Assembly (NCBI RefSeq): GCF_002812485.1
Contig: NZ_CP025003.1
Location: 868,001-932,000, forward strand
Reading direction: 5' to 3'
Length of the DNA: 64,000 bases
Source of the DNA: Dickeya fangzhongdai
GTDB taxonomy: Bacteria; Pseudomonadota; Gammaproteobacteria; Enterobacterales; Enterobacteriaceae
Made by a program: the position numbers and the translations under genes. The stretch's first letter is position 1. Every line of letters begins with the position of its first letter. Below, one piece after another: positions 7,634 to 17,495 of this stretch. Below the pieces are notes generated by a model. It saw only the letters and a list, made by a program, of their open reading frames with translations. It had not been told where the DNA came from and did no database searches.

Positions 7634-10600
7634 TTATTCCTGGGCGTTTTTCTCTGCCTTGCCCGCCAGCAGGCTGAGGAAGTCATAGCGGCGGCGCAGA
7701 TCCGCCTCGGCTTCTTCATACAACAGGGCGGCGGCCTCCGGCTGCTGGCTATTGAGCCGGCGGAATCGTTGCTCGTTGAGCAGAGTTTCGCTCAGGCTGG
7801 CTGACGGCGGACGGGAATCCGTCACCAGCGCCGGTTTGCCTTCCGCCGTGCGGCGCGGGTCGAAGCGGTACAGCGGCCAGAAGCCGGTAGCGGTCAACTG
7901 GCGCATCTGGTCGTGGCTGAACGCCAGATCGTAGCCATGCTCTTCGCAAGGGCTGTAGGCGATGATCAGCGACGGACCCGGCCAGGCTTCCGCTTCCTGA
8001 ATCGCCTTCACCGTCTGGTTAAGCTGGGCGCCCAGCGATATCTGCGCCACGTAGACGTGGCCGTACATCATCACGTTGATGCCGAGGTCTTTACGCGCCT
8101 TGCGTTTGCCATTCTCGCCAAACTTGGTGACGGCGCCGAGCGGGGTGGCTTTGGATTGCTGGCCGCCGGTGTTGGAATAGCACTGGGTGTCGAGCACCAG
8201 CACGTTAACGTTTTCCGACAGGCTCATCACGTGGTCAAGACCACCGTAGCCGATATCGTAGGCCCAGCCGTCGCCGCCAATCAGCCAGATGGATTTATCC
8301 ACCAGATGATCGGCTTCCTCTATCAGTTGACGAGCGTCGGCGCTGTCGATGGCGCTGAGTGACTGACGCAGGCGGGCAATCTGTTCGCGGCGCGTATCGG
8401 CAGCAACGGATTCTTCCAGCAGGTCGGCCACCACATCGGCAGGCAATTGCGGCTTGAGCTGATCCAGCAGGCGCAGGGCGCGCTGGCGATGCTGGTCGAC
8501 GCTCAGGCGGAAGCCCAGCCCGAACTCGGCGTTGTCTTCAAACAGCGAGTTGGCCCATGCCGGCCCGCGGCCGTTGGCATCGGTGGTCCAGGGCGTTGTC
8601 GGCAGGTTGCCGCCGTAAATCGAGGAACAGCCGGTGGCGTTGGCCACCAGCAGACGATCGCCGTACAGCTGGGTCAGCAGCTTTATGTACGGGGTTTCGC
8701 CGCAGCCGGAACAGGCGCCGGAGTACTCGAACAGCGGCGTAATCAACTGCGAGGTACGGATATCGATGCGCTCCAGTTTGCTGCGGTCGATTTCCGGCAG
8801 TTTGAGGAAGAAATCGTAATGGGTTTTCTCGGTCGCCACATGGTCCAGACGCGATTCCATGTTGATGGCCTTGATTTCCGGATTCTGGCGATCTTTGGCC
8901 GGGCACACTTCCACGCACAGATTACAGCCGGTGCAATCTTCCGGCGCGACCTGCAGCACATACTTCTGACCGCGCATGTCGCGGGCTTTCACGTCCAGCG
9001 ACTGCAGCGACGCTGGGGCGTCGGCCATCGCGTCGGCGGGCACTACCTTGGCGCGGATAGCGGAGTGCGGGCAGGCGGCCACGCAGTGGTTGCACTGGGT
9101 ACACAGATCCGGTTTCCACAACGGAATCTCTTCGGCGATGTTGCGCTTTTCCCACTGGGTGGTGCCGACCGGCCAGGTGCCGTCCGGTGGCAGGGCGGAC
9201 ACCGGCAGGCTGTCGCCCAGACCGGCCAGCATCGCGGCGGTGACGGTTTTGACGAAATCGGGCGCGGCGTCGGAGACCACCGGCGGGCGGCACGGGCTGT
9301 CCGGATTCACCGGCTCCAGCGCCAGCGCTTCCAGCGCGGCCAGCGTCGCGTCCAGCGCGCGCCAGTTGCGTTCCACCAGTTCCTGGCCTTTGCTGCCGTA
9401 GCTGCTGGCGATGGCGGCGCGCAGTTTGTCGAGCGCGTCGCCGCCCGGCAGGATTTGCGTCAGGTGGAAGAACGCCATCTGCATCACGGTGTTGATGCGC
9501 GCGCCCAACTGACATTCGCGGGCGATTTTCGCCGCATTGATGCAGAACACCCGCGCCTGACGCTGGTTCAGACCGGCCTGTACTTCCTGCGGCAGCCGGT
9601 GCCACAGGTCGTCGGCGCTGTAAGGCGTGTTGATCAGGAAGATGCCGCCCGGTTTCAGGCGCTCCACCATGCTGTATTTGTCGATGAACTGCCACTGGTG
9701 GCAGGCCACGAAATCCGCCTGTTCAATCAGGTAGGCGGAATGAATCGGGTGCGGGCCGACGCGCATGTGGGAAACCGTCAGGCTACCGGCTTTTTTGGAG
9801 TCGTAAACGAAATAGCCCTGCACGAACAGCGGGGTCGAATTACCGACGATTTTGATCGAGTTTTTGGCGGCGGACACGGTGCCGTCGCTGCCCAGCCCGT
9901 AGAACAGCGCTTCCAGCGACGCCTGCGTCGGCATCGGCTGCTCGGACAGCGGCAACGACAGGTGGGTGATATCGTCATAAATACCGACGGTAAAACGCGG
10001 TCTGGGGTTAGTAAGCGCTAACTCTTTATACGTCGCCTCGACGCACTGCGGGGTGAATTCTTTCGAAGACAGACCGTAACGGCCGCCGATCACCTTCGGC
10101 ATAAGTGGGCGCTCACCTCGCGAGAACGCCTCCGCCAGCGCGGTCATTACGTCCAGATACAGCGGTTCAGCCTGGGCGCCGGGTTCTTTGGTGCGGTCCA
10201 GTACCGCGATGGACTGCGCGCTTTGCGGAATCGCCGCCAGCAGATGCTGCGCACAGAACGGCCGGTACAGCCGAACCTTCACCACGCCGACTTTCTCGCC
10301 GCGCGTCAGCAGGGTGTCGATCACCTCTTCGCAGGTGCCGACGCCGGAGCCCATCATCACGATAACGCGGGTGGCGTCGGGATGGCCGTAATACTCGAAC
10401 GGCCGGTACTGACGGCCGGTTTCGCGGGCGAAGTCGTTCATCGCCTGTTCCACATGACCGAATGCCGCGTTGTACCACGGGTTGGTGGCTTCGCGCGCCT
10501 GGAAGAAGGTATCCGGGTTGGAGGCGGTGCCGCGAATCACCGGACGCTCAGGAGTAAGCGCCCGCTCACGGTGTGCATCAATCGCCGCCTGCGGCAGCAG

Positions 10601-11167
10601 GGTGCGCAATTGCGCGTCGCTCAGCGGCTCGATCTTGTTGATTTCGTGCGAGGTGCGAAAGCCGTCAAAGAAATGAATAAACGGCAGGCGGCTGTTGAGG
10701 CTCGCCATCTGGGAAATCAGCGCGAAGTCCTGCGCTTCCTGCACGTTGCTGGCGCACAGCATGGCGCAGCCGGTCTGACGCACCGCCATCACGTCCGAAT
10801 GGTCGCAGAAAATGGATAACGCGTGGGTCGCCACGGTACGGGCGGCGACGTGCAGTACAAACGGCGTCAACTGACCGGCCAACTTGTACAGCGTCGGGAT
10901 CATCAGCAGCAGGCCCTGCGAGGAAGTAAAGGTCGTGGACAGCGCGCCGGTCTGCAATGCGCCGTGCACGGTGGCGATGGCGCCCGCTTCGGATTGCATT
11001 TCAACCACCCGAGGGGTATCTCCCCAGATATTCTTGCGTTCGTCGCTCGACCAGGCGGCCGCTTGTTCGGCCATGGTGGAGCTGGGGGTAATGGGGTAGA
11101 TAGCGATAACTTCATTGGTTCGCCAGGCGACCGAAGCGACCGCGTTATTACCGTCGGTGGTGATCAT
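7634..11167 (-). CDS. nifJ: Pyruvate:ferredoxin/flavodoxin oxidoreductase
   Basis: A single-chain 1177-residue enzyme that converts pyruvate and CoA to acetyl-CoA and CO2 while reducing flavodoxin or ferredoxin, in the cytosol. E. coli YdbK (1174 residues) has the same start, MITTDGNNAVASVAW, and the same length. Domains in order: PFOR alpha domain (IYPITPSSTMAEQ), domain II, the gamma domain, two [4Fe-4S] motifs (CTQCNHCVAACPH and CTGCNLCVEVCPA), and a thiamine-diphosphate domain (GDGWAYDIGYGG) with a further Cys pair in SGACSGCGE. The gene is monocistronic, with a terminator behind it. The 550-base gap upstream contains its promoter. Confidence 0.96.
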   Translation of the reverse strand: MITTDGNNAVASVAWRTNEVIAIYPITPSSTMAEQAAAWSSDERKNIWGDTPRVVEMQSEAGAIATVHGALQTGALSTTFTSSQGLLLMIPTLYKLAGQLTPFVLHVAARTVATHALSIFCDHSDVMAVRQTGCAMLCASNVQEAQDFALISQMASLNSRLPFIHFFDGFRTSHEINKIEPLSDAQLRTLLPQAAIDAHRERALTPERPVIRGTASNPDTFFQAREATNPWYNAAFGHVEQAMNDFARETGRQYRPFEYYGHPDATRVIVMMGSGVGTCEEVIDTLLTRGEKVGVVKVRLYRPFCAQHLLAAIPQSAQSIAVLDRTKEPGAQAEPLYLDVMTALAEAFSRGERPLMPKVIGGRYGLSSKEFTPQCVEATYKELALTNPRPRFTVGIYDDITHLSLPLSEQPMPTQASLEALFYGLGSDGTVSAAKNSIKIVGNSTPLFVQGYFVYDSKKAGSLTVSHMRVGPHPIHSAYLIEQADFVACHQWQFIDKYSMVERLKPGGIFLINTPYSADDLWHRLPQEVQAGLNQRQARVFCINAAKIARECQLGARINTVMQMAFFHLTQILPGGDALDKLRAAIASSYGSKGQELVERNWRALDATLAALEALALEPVNPDSPCRPPVVSDAAPDFVKTVTAAMLAGLGDSLPVSALPPDGTWPVGTTQWEKRNIAEEIPLWKPDLCTQCNHCVAACPHSAIRAKVVPADAMADAPASLQSLDVKARDMRGQKYVLQVAPEDCTGCNLCVEVCPAKDRQNPEIKAINMESRLDHVATEKTHYDFFLKLPEIDRSKLERIDIRTSQLITPLFEYSGACSGCGETPYIKLLTQLYGDRLLVANATGCSSIYGGNLPTTPWTTDANGRGPAWANSLFEDNAEFGLGFRLSVDQHRQRALRLLDQLKPQLPADVVADLLEESVAADTRREQIARLRQSLSAIDSADARQLIEEADHLVDKSIWLIGGDGWAYDIGYGGLDHVMSLSENVNVLVLDTQCYSNTGGQQSKATPLGAVTKFGENGKRKARKDLGINVMMYGHVYVAQISLGAQLNQTVKAIQEAEAWPGPSLIIAYSPCEEHGYDLAFSHDQMRQLTATGFWPLYRFDPRRTAEGKPALVTDSRPPSASLSETLLNEQRFRRLNSQQPEAAALLYEEAEADLRRRYDFLSLLAGKAEKNAQE

Positions 11168-11718
11168 GACTTAACCTTCTTTGTTGCTGAACGATGTCCC
11201 TGTGTGGCGGCTATTATCGCTGCCCGGCGAGTTTTTTTGACCGATTATAGCCCGCTGAGTTGTTTCAATATGTATATGGCGAGCAGGCGGCGCGCCACAG
11301 GCCGGCAATAATAGCAGTTTAGGGACATGCTGTGCAGTTCCCAACCGGATACGTTGCGGCGGATCCTTTGCCCGGCCGTTCACATCCCTGCGAGGGAAGA
11401 TGACGCTGGCGATAAACAGCGGTGTTAATGTATCGTTAATAAAATCAGACTATATCACCTATTATCGTACAGTCTGACAAGGGCGTGGCGCTGTCCGATT
11501 AAAAATCCGGCATTCGCCCGCAAAGCGGGAAATGCCAGTGGAAGGATAGGCATCTGCGCCTATGCTGAAATAAAGCGCCGGACACCTCCTGATGCGGGCG
11601 TCAGCGTCAGGCCGGCAGAAAAATCCCAGACGCGACCATTAAGGAAATCTGTTCATACTTCAGGGATAGCCTTCGCGCTCTTCGGGTTGATTATCGACTT
11701 TGACGAAGGAACAGCACT
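11168..11718. other. Intergenic gap between nifJ and the 140-residue gene
   Basis: These 551 bases hold the divergent promoters of nifJ and the downstream gene. I see no convincing gene. A widely spaced inverted repeat (TCAGACT at 11445-11451, AGTCTGA at 11471-11477) and AT-rich promoter-like sequence around 11430-11465 are the only structures noted. Confidence 0.6.
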
Positions 11719-12141
11719 ATGTTTATCGATCTGAGAGACAAAATGGTATCGGTATTAGCCAGAATCCGTGAAAGAGGCTATGGACCGGAAGAAGCCATCA
11801 ATCATATTGTTCAATCTCTGGGCAGCCGTTATAGCGATGTGTCCAAAGTCAATGTGCTGACCTCGAAACTGATAGCCGATGTGATTCACTCGACTTACCA
11901 GGATGAAACCTCACCGCAGGAGATCGCGGGGATCATCCGCATGTTGGGGTACGCCAGTTGGGATGTCGTAGGTGGTATTCATGAGCAGTTTCCACAGTTA
12001 ACTGCGGAAGAAGTTGGCCGGCTGGTGCTGCATGAAAAGGTTTACCCCACGACCGACCGTGCCGCGTTTATCTCCGCCATGACTTACGGGGGATTCTCCC
12101 GTGAGGAAAGCGAGCAGGCAGCGAACAGCCTGTATTCCTGA
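11719..12141 (+). CDS. Unrecognised 140-residue soluble protein
   Basis: A good ATG start with GAAGGAA upstream, even codon use and a length of 140 residues argue for a real gene. The product is predicted to be mostly helical and has no signal peptide or membrane segment. Two parts look loosely alike (EEAINHIVQSLG near residue 25 and EIAGIIRMLG near 70), which may reflect an internal repeat of a helical unit. I do not recognise a family. It sits between nifJ and a GNAT gene, transcribed towards the latter, but a hairpin separates them. Confidence 0.7.
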   Translation: MFIDLRDKMVSVLARIRERGYGPEEAINHIVQSLGSRYSDVSKVNVLTSKLIADVIHSTYQDETSPQEIAGIIRMLGYASWDVVGGIHEQFPQLTAEEVGRLVLHEKVYPTTDRAAFISAMTYGGFSREESEQAANSLYS

Positions 12142-12188
12142 GGGTTGTCGACCAACGAGGACGACAGGCTATCATCCTTTGCATGTGG

Positions 12189-12212
12189 GGCCGGCGCAAG
12201 CGTCGCCGGTCC
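12189..12212. other. GC-rich hairpin after the 140-residue gene
   Basis: GGCCGGCG and CGCCGGTC pair (one G-U) across a short loop. No T-run follows, so it may be a REP-like or mRNA-end hairpin rather than a classical terminator. Confidence 0.45.
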
Positions 12213-12279
12213 GGAACCATTCTCCGCCATGATGCCACCTAACAGAGCGCCCGTGGACATGACTGATGAGGAGAATCTG

Positions 12280-12825
12280 ATGCGGCAACCTACCCTGACC
12301 ACTGAACATCTGCAATTGCGGCCGCTGCAGGCGCAGGACGTCACTGATGTCTGCACCTTGCTGAACAGCGCGCCCGATATTTCCGCTATGACCATGCTGA
12401 TTCCCTATCCCTGCCCGCGTGAAACGGTGGTCAACTGGATTGCCGATTTGCAGAGCAACTGGGAGCGGCGTAAAGGGGTGGCCTACGCCATCTGTTTATC
12501 GCAGAGTCAGCAGTTGATTGGCTCGATTTCGCTGGTGTCGCTGGAAACCGACCAGCCGGAGATCGGTTACTGGCTGGGCGCCGATTTCCGGCAACGGGGA
12601 TTCGGCACCGAAGCCAGCCTGGCGCTATGCCAGTTTGCCTTTAGCCAACTGCATGTTGAGAAAATCTACGGTTGTCATTTGCCGCAGAACGTGGCGTCCG
12701 GCCGGGTATTGCTCAAATGCGGTTTTCATTCGCTGGGAATGCGCCATGTGTTTCTGGCTTCCCGCCAGCGGCAGGAGACCGTTGCCGTTTATATGATGCC
12801 GTCGCCGGCGATGGCGACGGCATGA
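12280..12825 (+). CDS. GNAT-family N-acetyltransferase (RimJ/RimL type)
   Basis: A 181-residue acetyl-CoA-dependent transferase. The N-terminal LTTEHLQLRPLQAQDV, the acetyl-CoA-binding region IGYWLGADFRQRGFGTEA, and ASGRVLLKCGFHSLG at the C-terminal end are typical of RimJ/RimL-like enzymes that modify proteins or small amines. The ATG at 12280 was chosen because GAGGAG lies just upstream; a longer reading from 12145 lacks a ribosome site and family similarity. The substrate is unknown. Confidence 0.85.
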   Translation: MRQPTLTTEHLQLRPLQAQDVTDVCTLLNSAPDISAMTMLIPYPCPRETVVNWIADLQSNWERRKGVAYAICLSQSQQLIGSISLVSLETDQPEIGYWLGADFRQRGFGTEASLALCQFAFSQLHVEKIYGCHLPQNVASGRVLLKCGFHSLGMRHVFLASRQRQETVAVYMMPSPAMATA

Positions 12826-12834
12826 GGCGCCGGT

Positions 12835-13458
12835 CTATTTTTGCAGCAGCAACCGGATGCCCAGCGCCGCCATCACCGTACCGCTGAGGCGGTCAAATAA
12901 CGTTCTGAACCGCAAATAGGCGCCGCGCGGCCCGCTGGAAGACAGCAACAACGCCACCAGCGCATACCACAGAAAATCGATCACGAACGCCAGCAACGGC
13001 AACGCCACGTACATCCAGCCCGCAATGTGCTGGCTGAGCAGCGCGGCGAACACCCCGCCGAACACCAGCGCCGTATTCGGGTTGCTGAGTTGCGTCAACA
13101 GCCCCAGCCGAAAGGCGTGCGTCTGAGGCGGCTCGTGGCCGCTGTGCAGCGCTGGCGCGGCGTGGTCTGGTCTGGCGCGAAACAGGGTAAACGCCAGATA
13201 CAGCAGGTAAATCCCGCCGGCGATTTTCAGCGTCTGATATAACCAGGGCACCGCCAGCAGCAGCGATTGCAGGCCCAGCAACGCCACCAGCGCGAAGATG
13301 GCTGCGCCGACGCCCATCCCCAGCGAGACGGCGAGACTATTGCGCCGGGATGAAGCCAGCGCGGTCCGCGCGACCAGAATGAAACTTTGCCCCGGACTCA
13401 TGGCGCCGAGCGCCAGTACTCCGCCGATGGCGGCGATAGCCAGTATGTCACTGCCCAT
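12835..13458 (-). CDS. LysE/RhtB-family amino-acid exporter
   Basis: A 207-residue inner-membrane protein with about six hydrophobic segments. The N-terminal GAMSPGQSFILVARTAL carries the family's S-P-G-x-x motif, and QLSNPNTALVFGG is the second conserved region. Such proteins export amino acids or derivatives with the proton gradient. AAGGAG lies six bases before the start. It converges on the GNAT gene with nine bases between the stops. The substrate is not determinable. Confidence 0.88.
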   Translation of the reverse strand: MGSDILAIAAIGGVLALGAMSPGQSFILVARTALASSRRNSLAVSLGMGVGAAIFALVALLGLQSLLLAVPWLYQTLKIAGGIYLLYLAFTLFRARPDHAAPALHSGHEPPQTHAFRLGLLTQLSNPNTALVFGGVFAALLSQHIAGWMYVALPLLAFVIDFLWYALVALLLSSSGPRGAYLRFRTLFDRLSGTVMAALGIRLLLQK

Positions 13459-13554
13459 TCCCTGCTCCTTGGTTGTGATGGATAGTTATCTTTATCCTCT
13501 CTTTTGGAATTGGCGTAAACTGACGCGATTCAACAGGTATCCAGGATAAGGACT

Positions 13555-14280
13555 ATGAAACTACGCGCCACGCTGCTGGCGGGCTCGGTATTACTGGCCG
13601 GGTGTGACCTGAAACCGGCCGCAGAGCCGGTGAACCCGGTACTGGCCGGGCTTTCCAATATCTTTGGCTTTGATGCGCTGCGGGGAAAGGTCAAACGCTT
13701 TACGCAAACCCAGACCGATGAGGCCGGCAAGGTGACGGCCTATGTCGAGGGCGAATTTGATGCCGAAGGGTGCCTCGCTGCGCTGCGTACCTATCAGCCG
13801 TCGATGAATCTCGACCTGGATCTAGTGCGCGATGGGCAGACGCTGGTGGAGCAGAGCGATCGTCAGGCGCTGTTTCAACTGACGGATCACTGCCAACTGG
13901 CGAAAACCACCGATGGCCGCCTGAGCTACCGTTCGAACGACCAACACGCCATCGCTGAGGTGGTTTACCGCGATAAGCCGACGCCGCTGGCGAGCTATCG
14001 CTACGACGATGACGGCTTCCCGGTCAGCATGACGTTTGTCTCGCCGGAAAACGGCAACGTGACTAAGGTCGAGATGCGCAACGATGCGCCGGCGCAAAAA
14101 CGGCTTGATGCCACCGTTATCGTGACGGAAAACAACGAACAGGTCAGCGTGACCCGCACCAGTTGTCAGTATGACCAGCATTTCAATCCGCGTTTGTGTC
14201 AGGTGCTGGTCTCGAACGGCAAAGGCGCTGCGCAAACGGTCACCACTCTGACGCATACCACCAAAATCGAGTATTACTAG
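13555..14280 (+). CDS. ynfC: YnfC-family lipoprotein
   Basis: A 241-residue predicted envelope lipoprotein. The signal sequence ends in the lipobox LLAGC, with the modified Cys at about residue 17. FGFDALRGKVKRFTQTQ-x-DEAGKV, then SYRYDDDGFPVSM, and the C-terminal KIEYY match E. coli YnfC (UPF0257) along its length. The function of the family is unknown. The residue after Cys is Asp, the inner-membrane retention signal recognised by Lol sorting. Confidence 0.88.
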   Translation: MKLRATLLAGSVLLAGCDLKPAAEPVNPVLAGLSNIFGFDALRGKVKRFTQTQTDEAGKVTAYVEGEFDAEGCLAALRTYQPSMNLDLDLVRDGQTLVEQSDRQALFQLTDHCQLAKTTDGRLSYRSNDQHAIAEVVYRDKPTPLASYRYDDDGFPVSMTFVSPENGNVTKVEMRNDAPAQKRLDATVIVTENNEQVSVTRTSCQYDQHFNPRLCQVLVSNGKGAAQTVTTLTHTTKIEYY

Positions 14281-14472
14281 GCTGCGCCTTTTCTTATGCG
14301 TGGAGCCGCTATTTAGCGGCGATCGTTTAATGCGACGACCGCGATTCTGCGTGACCGCCGCCGCGGTCATTGCCGGTGAATGCGCTCATTGCGCGTGGAT
14401 GCAACCATTGCCGTGGGTTGAATACAGCCGGCGGTTTGCCGGTGCGGCCCGGATGCGGGCCGCGACTGGCGT

Positions 14473-16038
14473 TCAGGGGGTAACGTGGAAAAAATCGACG
14501 TCGGCGCGGCCCTGACCGTGCTGTTCCGGTAACGACAGCGCATACAGCCCGATTTTGGCGCCCACCCATTTCCCCGGCCCGGCGGCGAAAGGCTCCCCGA
14601 CCGGGGTAAAACCGCCGTCAGGCGTGCGCCACGCGAACTGGCAGCGTGCGTTCGGCAGCACCGTCACCCGCAGTTCAAGCGTGTGCGCTTCCTCAAAAGG
14701 CAATGTCGCTCCGGCGTACTGGCGCAGTTCCTGTGCGTCGGTCATCCAGCCATAGCCGTTTGTCAGCGCTACGCCGTCCGCCGTTTTTTCCAGCCCCAGA
14801 AAAGCGAAGCGCTCGCTGTAGACGATCAACCCACAGCGATCGCCCACGTTTTCCAGCGTTGCCCGTAGCCGGGTGGTGACCGTAAAGGTCTCCGCCGGAA
14901 ATTTCTGCATCAGCAGGTTAGGAACGTCATACCAGGACGGCACGCCATGACGCTGTGGCATCGGCTGGCACCACAGCCGTAGTCCAGGTCGGCGCAGTTC
15001 GTACCAGCCTGCATCGGGGTTGGCCTGCCATTGCCACTGCAAACCGAGCCGGTCGGCCGTGAAATCGTCAGACGTCGCCGGCTGGGCGCGGATGTTGTTT
15101 GCTCTGACGGCGGGCATGGCCGCTTCCGCCACCGGCTCGCCCGGGCCGCCGTCGCCCGATGGCGCGCCGATCAGCGGCCAGTCATCCTGCCATTGCATCG
15201 GTTGCAGGTGCACCACACGTCCGTAAGCGTGGCGATCCTGAAAATGCACGAACCAGCTCTCGCCGTTTTCCAGCTCGACCCAGCCGCCCTGATGAGGGCC
15301 GTTAACGGCGGAAGACCCCTGATGCAGCGCCACGCGCGCCTGCCACGGCCCCTGTAGCGATGCGGCGCGCAGCACCGTCTGCCAGCCGGTGGGCACGCCG
15401 CCGGCCGGGGCAAAAATGTAGTACCAGCCATTGCGCTTGTAGAGTTTCGGGCCTTCCAGCGTCGGCTGACTGGCGGTGCCGTCGACGATAATCCGGCCTT
15501 CATCCAGCAGTTGACGGCCGTCGCTGCTCATCCGGCACAGTTGAAGCTGGTGCTTGCGCCCGCTGCGGCTGAAGGCAAAGGCGTGAACCAGCCAGGCGCT
15601 GCCGTCGTCGTCCCAGAATGGACAGGGATCGATCCAGCCTTTGGCTGCCTTCACGCAATGCGGCGCGCTCCAGTCGCCGCGTGGATCGTCGGTCTGACAC
15701 ATGAAGATCCCTTCGTCCGGCGTGCTGAAAAACACCCAGAATTTCCCGGCATGGTAACGGATGCTGGGCGCCCAGACGCCTTTTCCCGGTTGAAACCGTT
15801 CGTAGCCCGGCAGGTCGAAACGCGCAAACACGTGGTTGATCAGCGTCCAGTTCACCAGATCCCGCGAATGCAGGATCGGCAGCGCCGGCATGTGATTAAA
15901 ACTGGACGACACCAGATAAATGTCGTCGCCCACCCGCACGATATCGGGGTCGGAATAGTCGGCGAACAGAATGGGGTTACGGTAGCGGCCGTCGCCCCGA
16001 TCCGGGTTCCAGGGGGATGTCATCGGTGAAGGTTCCAC
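14473..16038 (-). CDS. GH43 glycoside hydrolase (beta-xylosidase/arabinofuranosidase type)
   Basis: A 521-residue enzyme. The N-terminal five-bladed propeller includes FADYSDPDIVRVGDD with the general-base Asp, the middle DPCPFWDDDGSAWLVH with the pKa-modulating Asp region, and LEGPKLYKRNGWYYIF with the likely acid Glu. A C-terminal beta-sandwich (about residues 330-521) is the usual second domain. There is no signal peptide, so it would cleave imported xylo- or arabino-oligosaccharides in the cytosol. The GPH transporter gene lies 20 bases upstream in the same direction and probably supplies the substrate. Confidence 0.9.
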   Translation of the reverse strand: MEPSPMTSPWNPDRGDGRYRNPILFADYSDPDIVRVGDDIYLVSSSFNHMPALPILHSRDLVNWTLINHVFARFDLPGYERFQPGKGVWAPSIRYHAGKFWVFFSTPDEGIFMCQTDDPRGDWSAPHCVKAAKGWIDPCPFWDDDGSAWLVHAFAFSRSGRKHQLQLCRMSSDGRQLLDEGRIIVDGTASQPTLEGPKLYKRNGWYYIFAPAGGVPTGWQTVLRAASLQGPWQARVALHQGSSAVNGPHQGGWVELENGESWFVHFQDRHAYGRVVHLQPMQWQDDWPLIGAPSGDGGPGEPVAEAAMPAVRANNIRAQPATSDDFTADRLGLQWQWQANPDAGWYELRRPGLRLWCQPMPQRHGVPSWYDVPNLLMQKFPAETFTVTTRLRATLENVGDRCGLIVYSERFAFLGLEKTADGVALTNGYGWMTDAQELRQYAGATLPFEEAHTLELRVTVLPNARCQFAWRTPDGGFTPVGEPFAAGPGKWVGAKIGLYALSLPEQHGQGRADVDFFHVTP

Positions 16039-16058
16039 GTTGTTCTTCTCCTTAACTG

Positions 16059-17495
16059 TCAGGCCACGCCGCGCGGGGTCAGGTGCGGATTGACGCCGTC
16101 GTCCTGCTCTGGCGCCGGCTGCGGCGCGGCATGACGGCGTGCGAGGTCGGTCTGGATCTGTTCCATAGTCTTGTCATCCAGTTTATAGAAACGCGTTAGC
16201 CAGTACAGAATCAGGTAGGACAGCGACGGGCCGATACTCAGCAGGCCAATGATGCCGGTGGTGGCAAGCGACGTCTGGGTGGGCGAACCCGCCACATAGC
16301 CGAACCAGCCCAGAGCGAACCCGACCAGCGCCCCGGCGACCGCCATTCCCAGTTTGAGAGCGAACAGATTGCCGGAGAAAGACAGGCCGGTGATGCGGCG
16401 GCCGGTTTTCCATTCGCCGTAGTCGGCGGCGTTCGCCATCATGTTCCACTTAAACGGCTGATACATCTGGTGGAAGAAACCGACCAGGAAATACAGTGGA
16501 AACACTACGGCAAGCCAGGTGGGCGGCACAAAAAACAGCACCACACCGGTAGCGACCAGCAGCAGGTTGATGTTTTTGAACAGGCTGAGGCTGCGGTAGC
16601 GTTTGGCGAAATAACCGGCCAGCATGGCGCCGATAATGGTGCCGACCACGCTGGTGGTGATAAACGCGCTTTTCATCGCGGTGCCGACGGCACCAGTATG
16701 TGCCGGGTCAACCATCAGGTAGGTGGCGTAGTACAGCGTGGCGGCGCCGCGCATCACGCCGGCCATACTGGAGAAAAAGGTAATGACGGCGACGATGCGC
16801 CACTGGTCGTTGCTCAGCAGATTTTTCACATCGTCCCAGACGTTCTGCCCTTGATCCACCTGTGGATTGATTCGCTCCTGCGTAGTGAAAAAGCAGAAAA
16901 TCAGCATGATGACGGCCAATACGCCCATCACCGCCATGGTGCCCTGATAGCCGAGCTGCTTATCGCCGCGGCCGATCCAGTCCACCAGCCACAGGGTTCC
17001 CACCGACACCAGCAGCCCGGCGGCGGAAGAGATGGTGAAGCGGTAAGACTGGGCGGAAAGCCGGTCTTTTTCGTCGGTGGTGATGACCCCGCCCAGCGAA
17101 CAGTAGGGAATGTTGATAAAGGTGTAGAACATCATCAACAGGGTGTAGGTGATGTAGGCGTAAACCAGTTTCCCGGTGCCGGCCAGGTCCGGCGTGGTGT
17201 AGGTCAGTACAGCAATGACGGCGTACGGGACCGCGAACCAGATCAACCAGGGGCGAAAATGTCCCCAGCGGGTGCGGGTTCGGTCAGCCAGCAGGCCGAT
17301 CATTGGGTCGACGACGGCGTCCAGTACGCGGGTTACCAGAAACATCACGCCCACCGCCGCCGCGGAAATGCCGTAAATATCGGTATAAAAATAGGTCAGG
17401 AACATGGTCACAGAGGAATAGACGATGCCGCAGGCCGCGTCTCCCATGCCGAAACCGATTTTTTCCGCCGTGCTTAACTTGTTATTGTTAGTCAT
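16059..17495 (-). CDS. GPH-family oligosaccharide/xyloside symporter
   Basis: A 478-residue 12-helix cation symporter. It begins LSTAEKIGFGMGDAACG and contains RVLDAVVDPMIGLLADRTRTRWG, the family signature between helices 2 and 3. It is close in type to E. coli YagG/YicJ and to XynT-like carriers. It is the first gene of a two-gene unit with the GH43 enzyme, so it likely imports xylo- or arabino-oligosaccharides. Confidence 0.9.
   Translation of the reverse strand: MTNNNKLSTAEKIGFGMGDAACGIVYSSVTMFLTYFYTDIYGISAAAVGVMFLVTRVLDAVVDPMIGLLADRTRTRWGHFRPWLIWFAVPYAVIAVLTYTTPDLAGTGKLVYAYITYTLLMMFYTFINIPYCSLGGVITTDEKDRLSAQSYRFTISSAAGLLVSVGTLWLVDWIGRGDKQLGYQGTMAVMGVLAVIMLIFCFFTTQERINPQVDQGQNVWDDVKNLLSNDQWRIVAVITFFSSMAGVMRGAATLYYATYLMVDPAHTGAVGTAMKSAFITTSVVGTIIGAMLAGYFAKRYRSLSLFKNINLLLVATGVVLFFVPPTWLAVVFPLYFLVGFFHQMYQPFKWNMMANAADYGEWKTGRRITGLSFSGNLFALKLGMAVAGALVGFALGWFGYVAGSPTQTSLATTGIIGLLSIGPSLSYLILYWLTRFYKLDDKTMEQIQTDLARRHAAPQPAPEQDDGVNPHLTPRGVA

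Noticed and set aside
8447..10021. A 524-codon open frame on the plus strand opposite nifJ
   Set aside because: It is antisense to a certain gene with high GC, has Arg/Gln/His-rich composition typical of such shadows and no ribosome site. The same applies to long frames opposite uxuB (1613-2956), iolA (30028-31569) and the ABC ATPase (42998-44347).
14281..14472. Rho-independent terminators between ynfC and the GH43 gene
   Set aside because: GCCGCT/AGCGGC and GCGGCCC/GGGCCGC hairpins exist but neither has a T-run on either strand.
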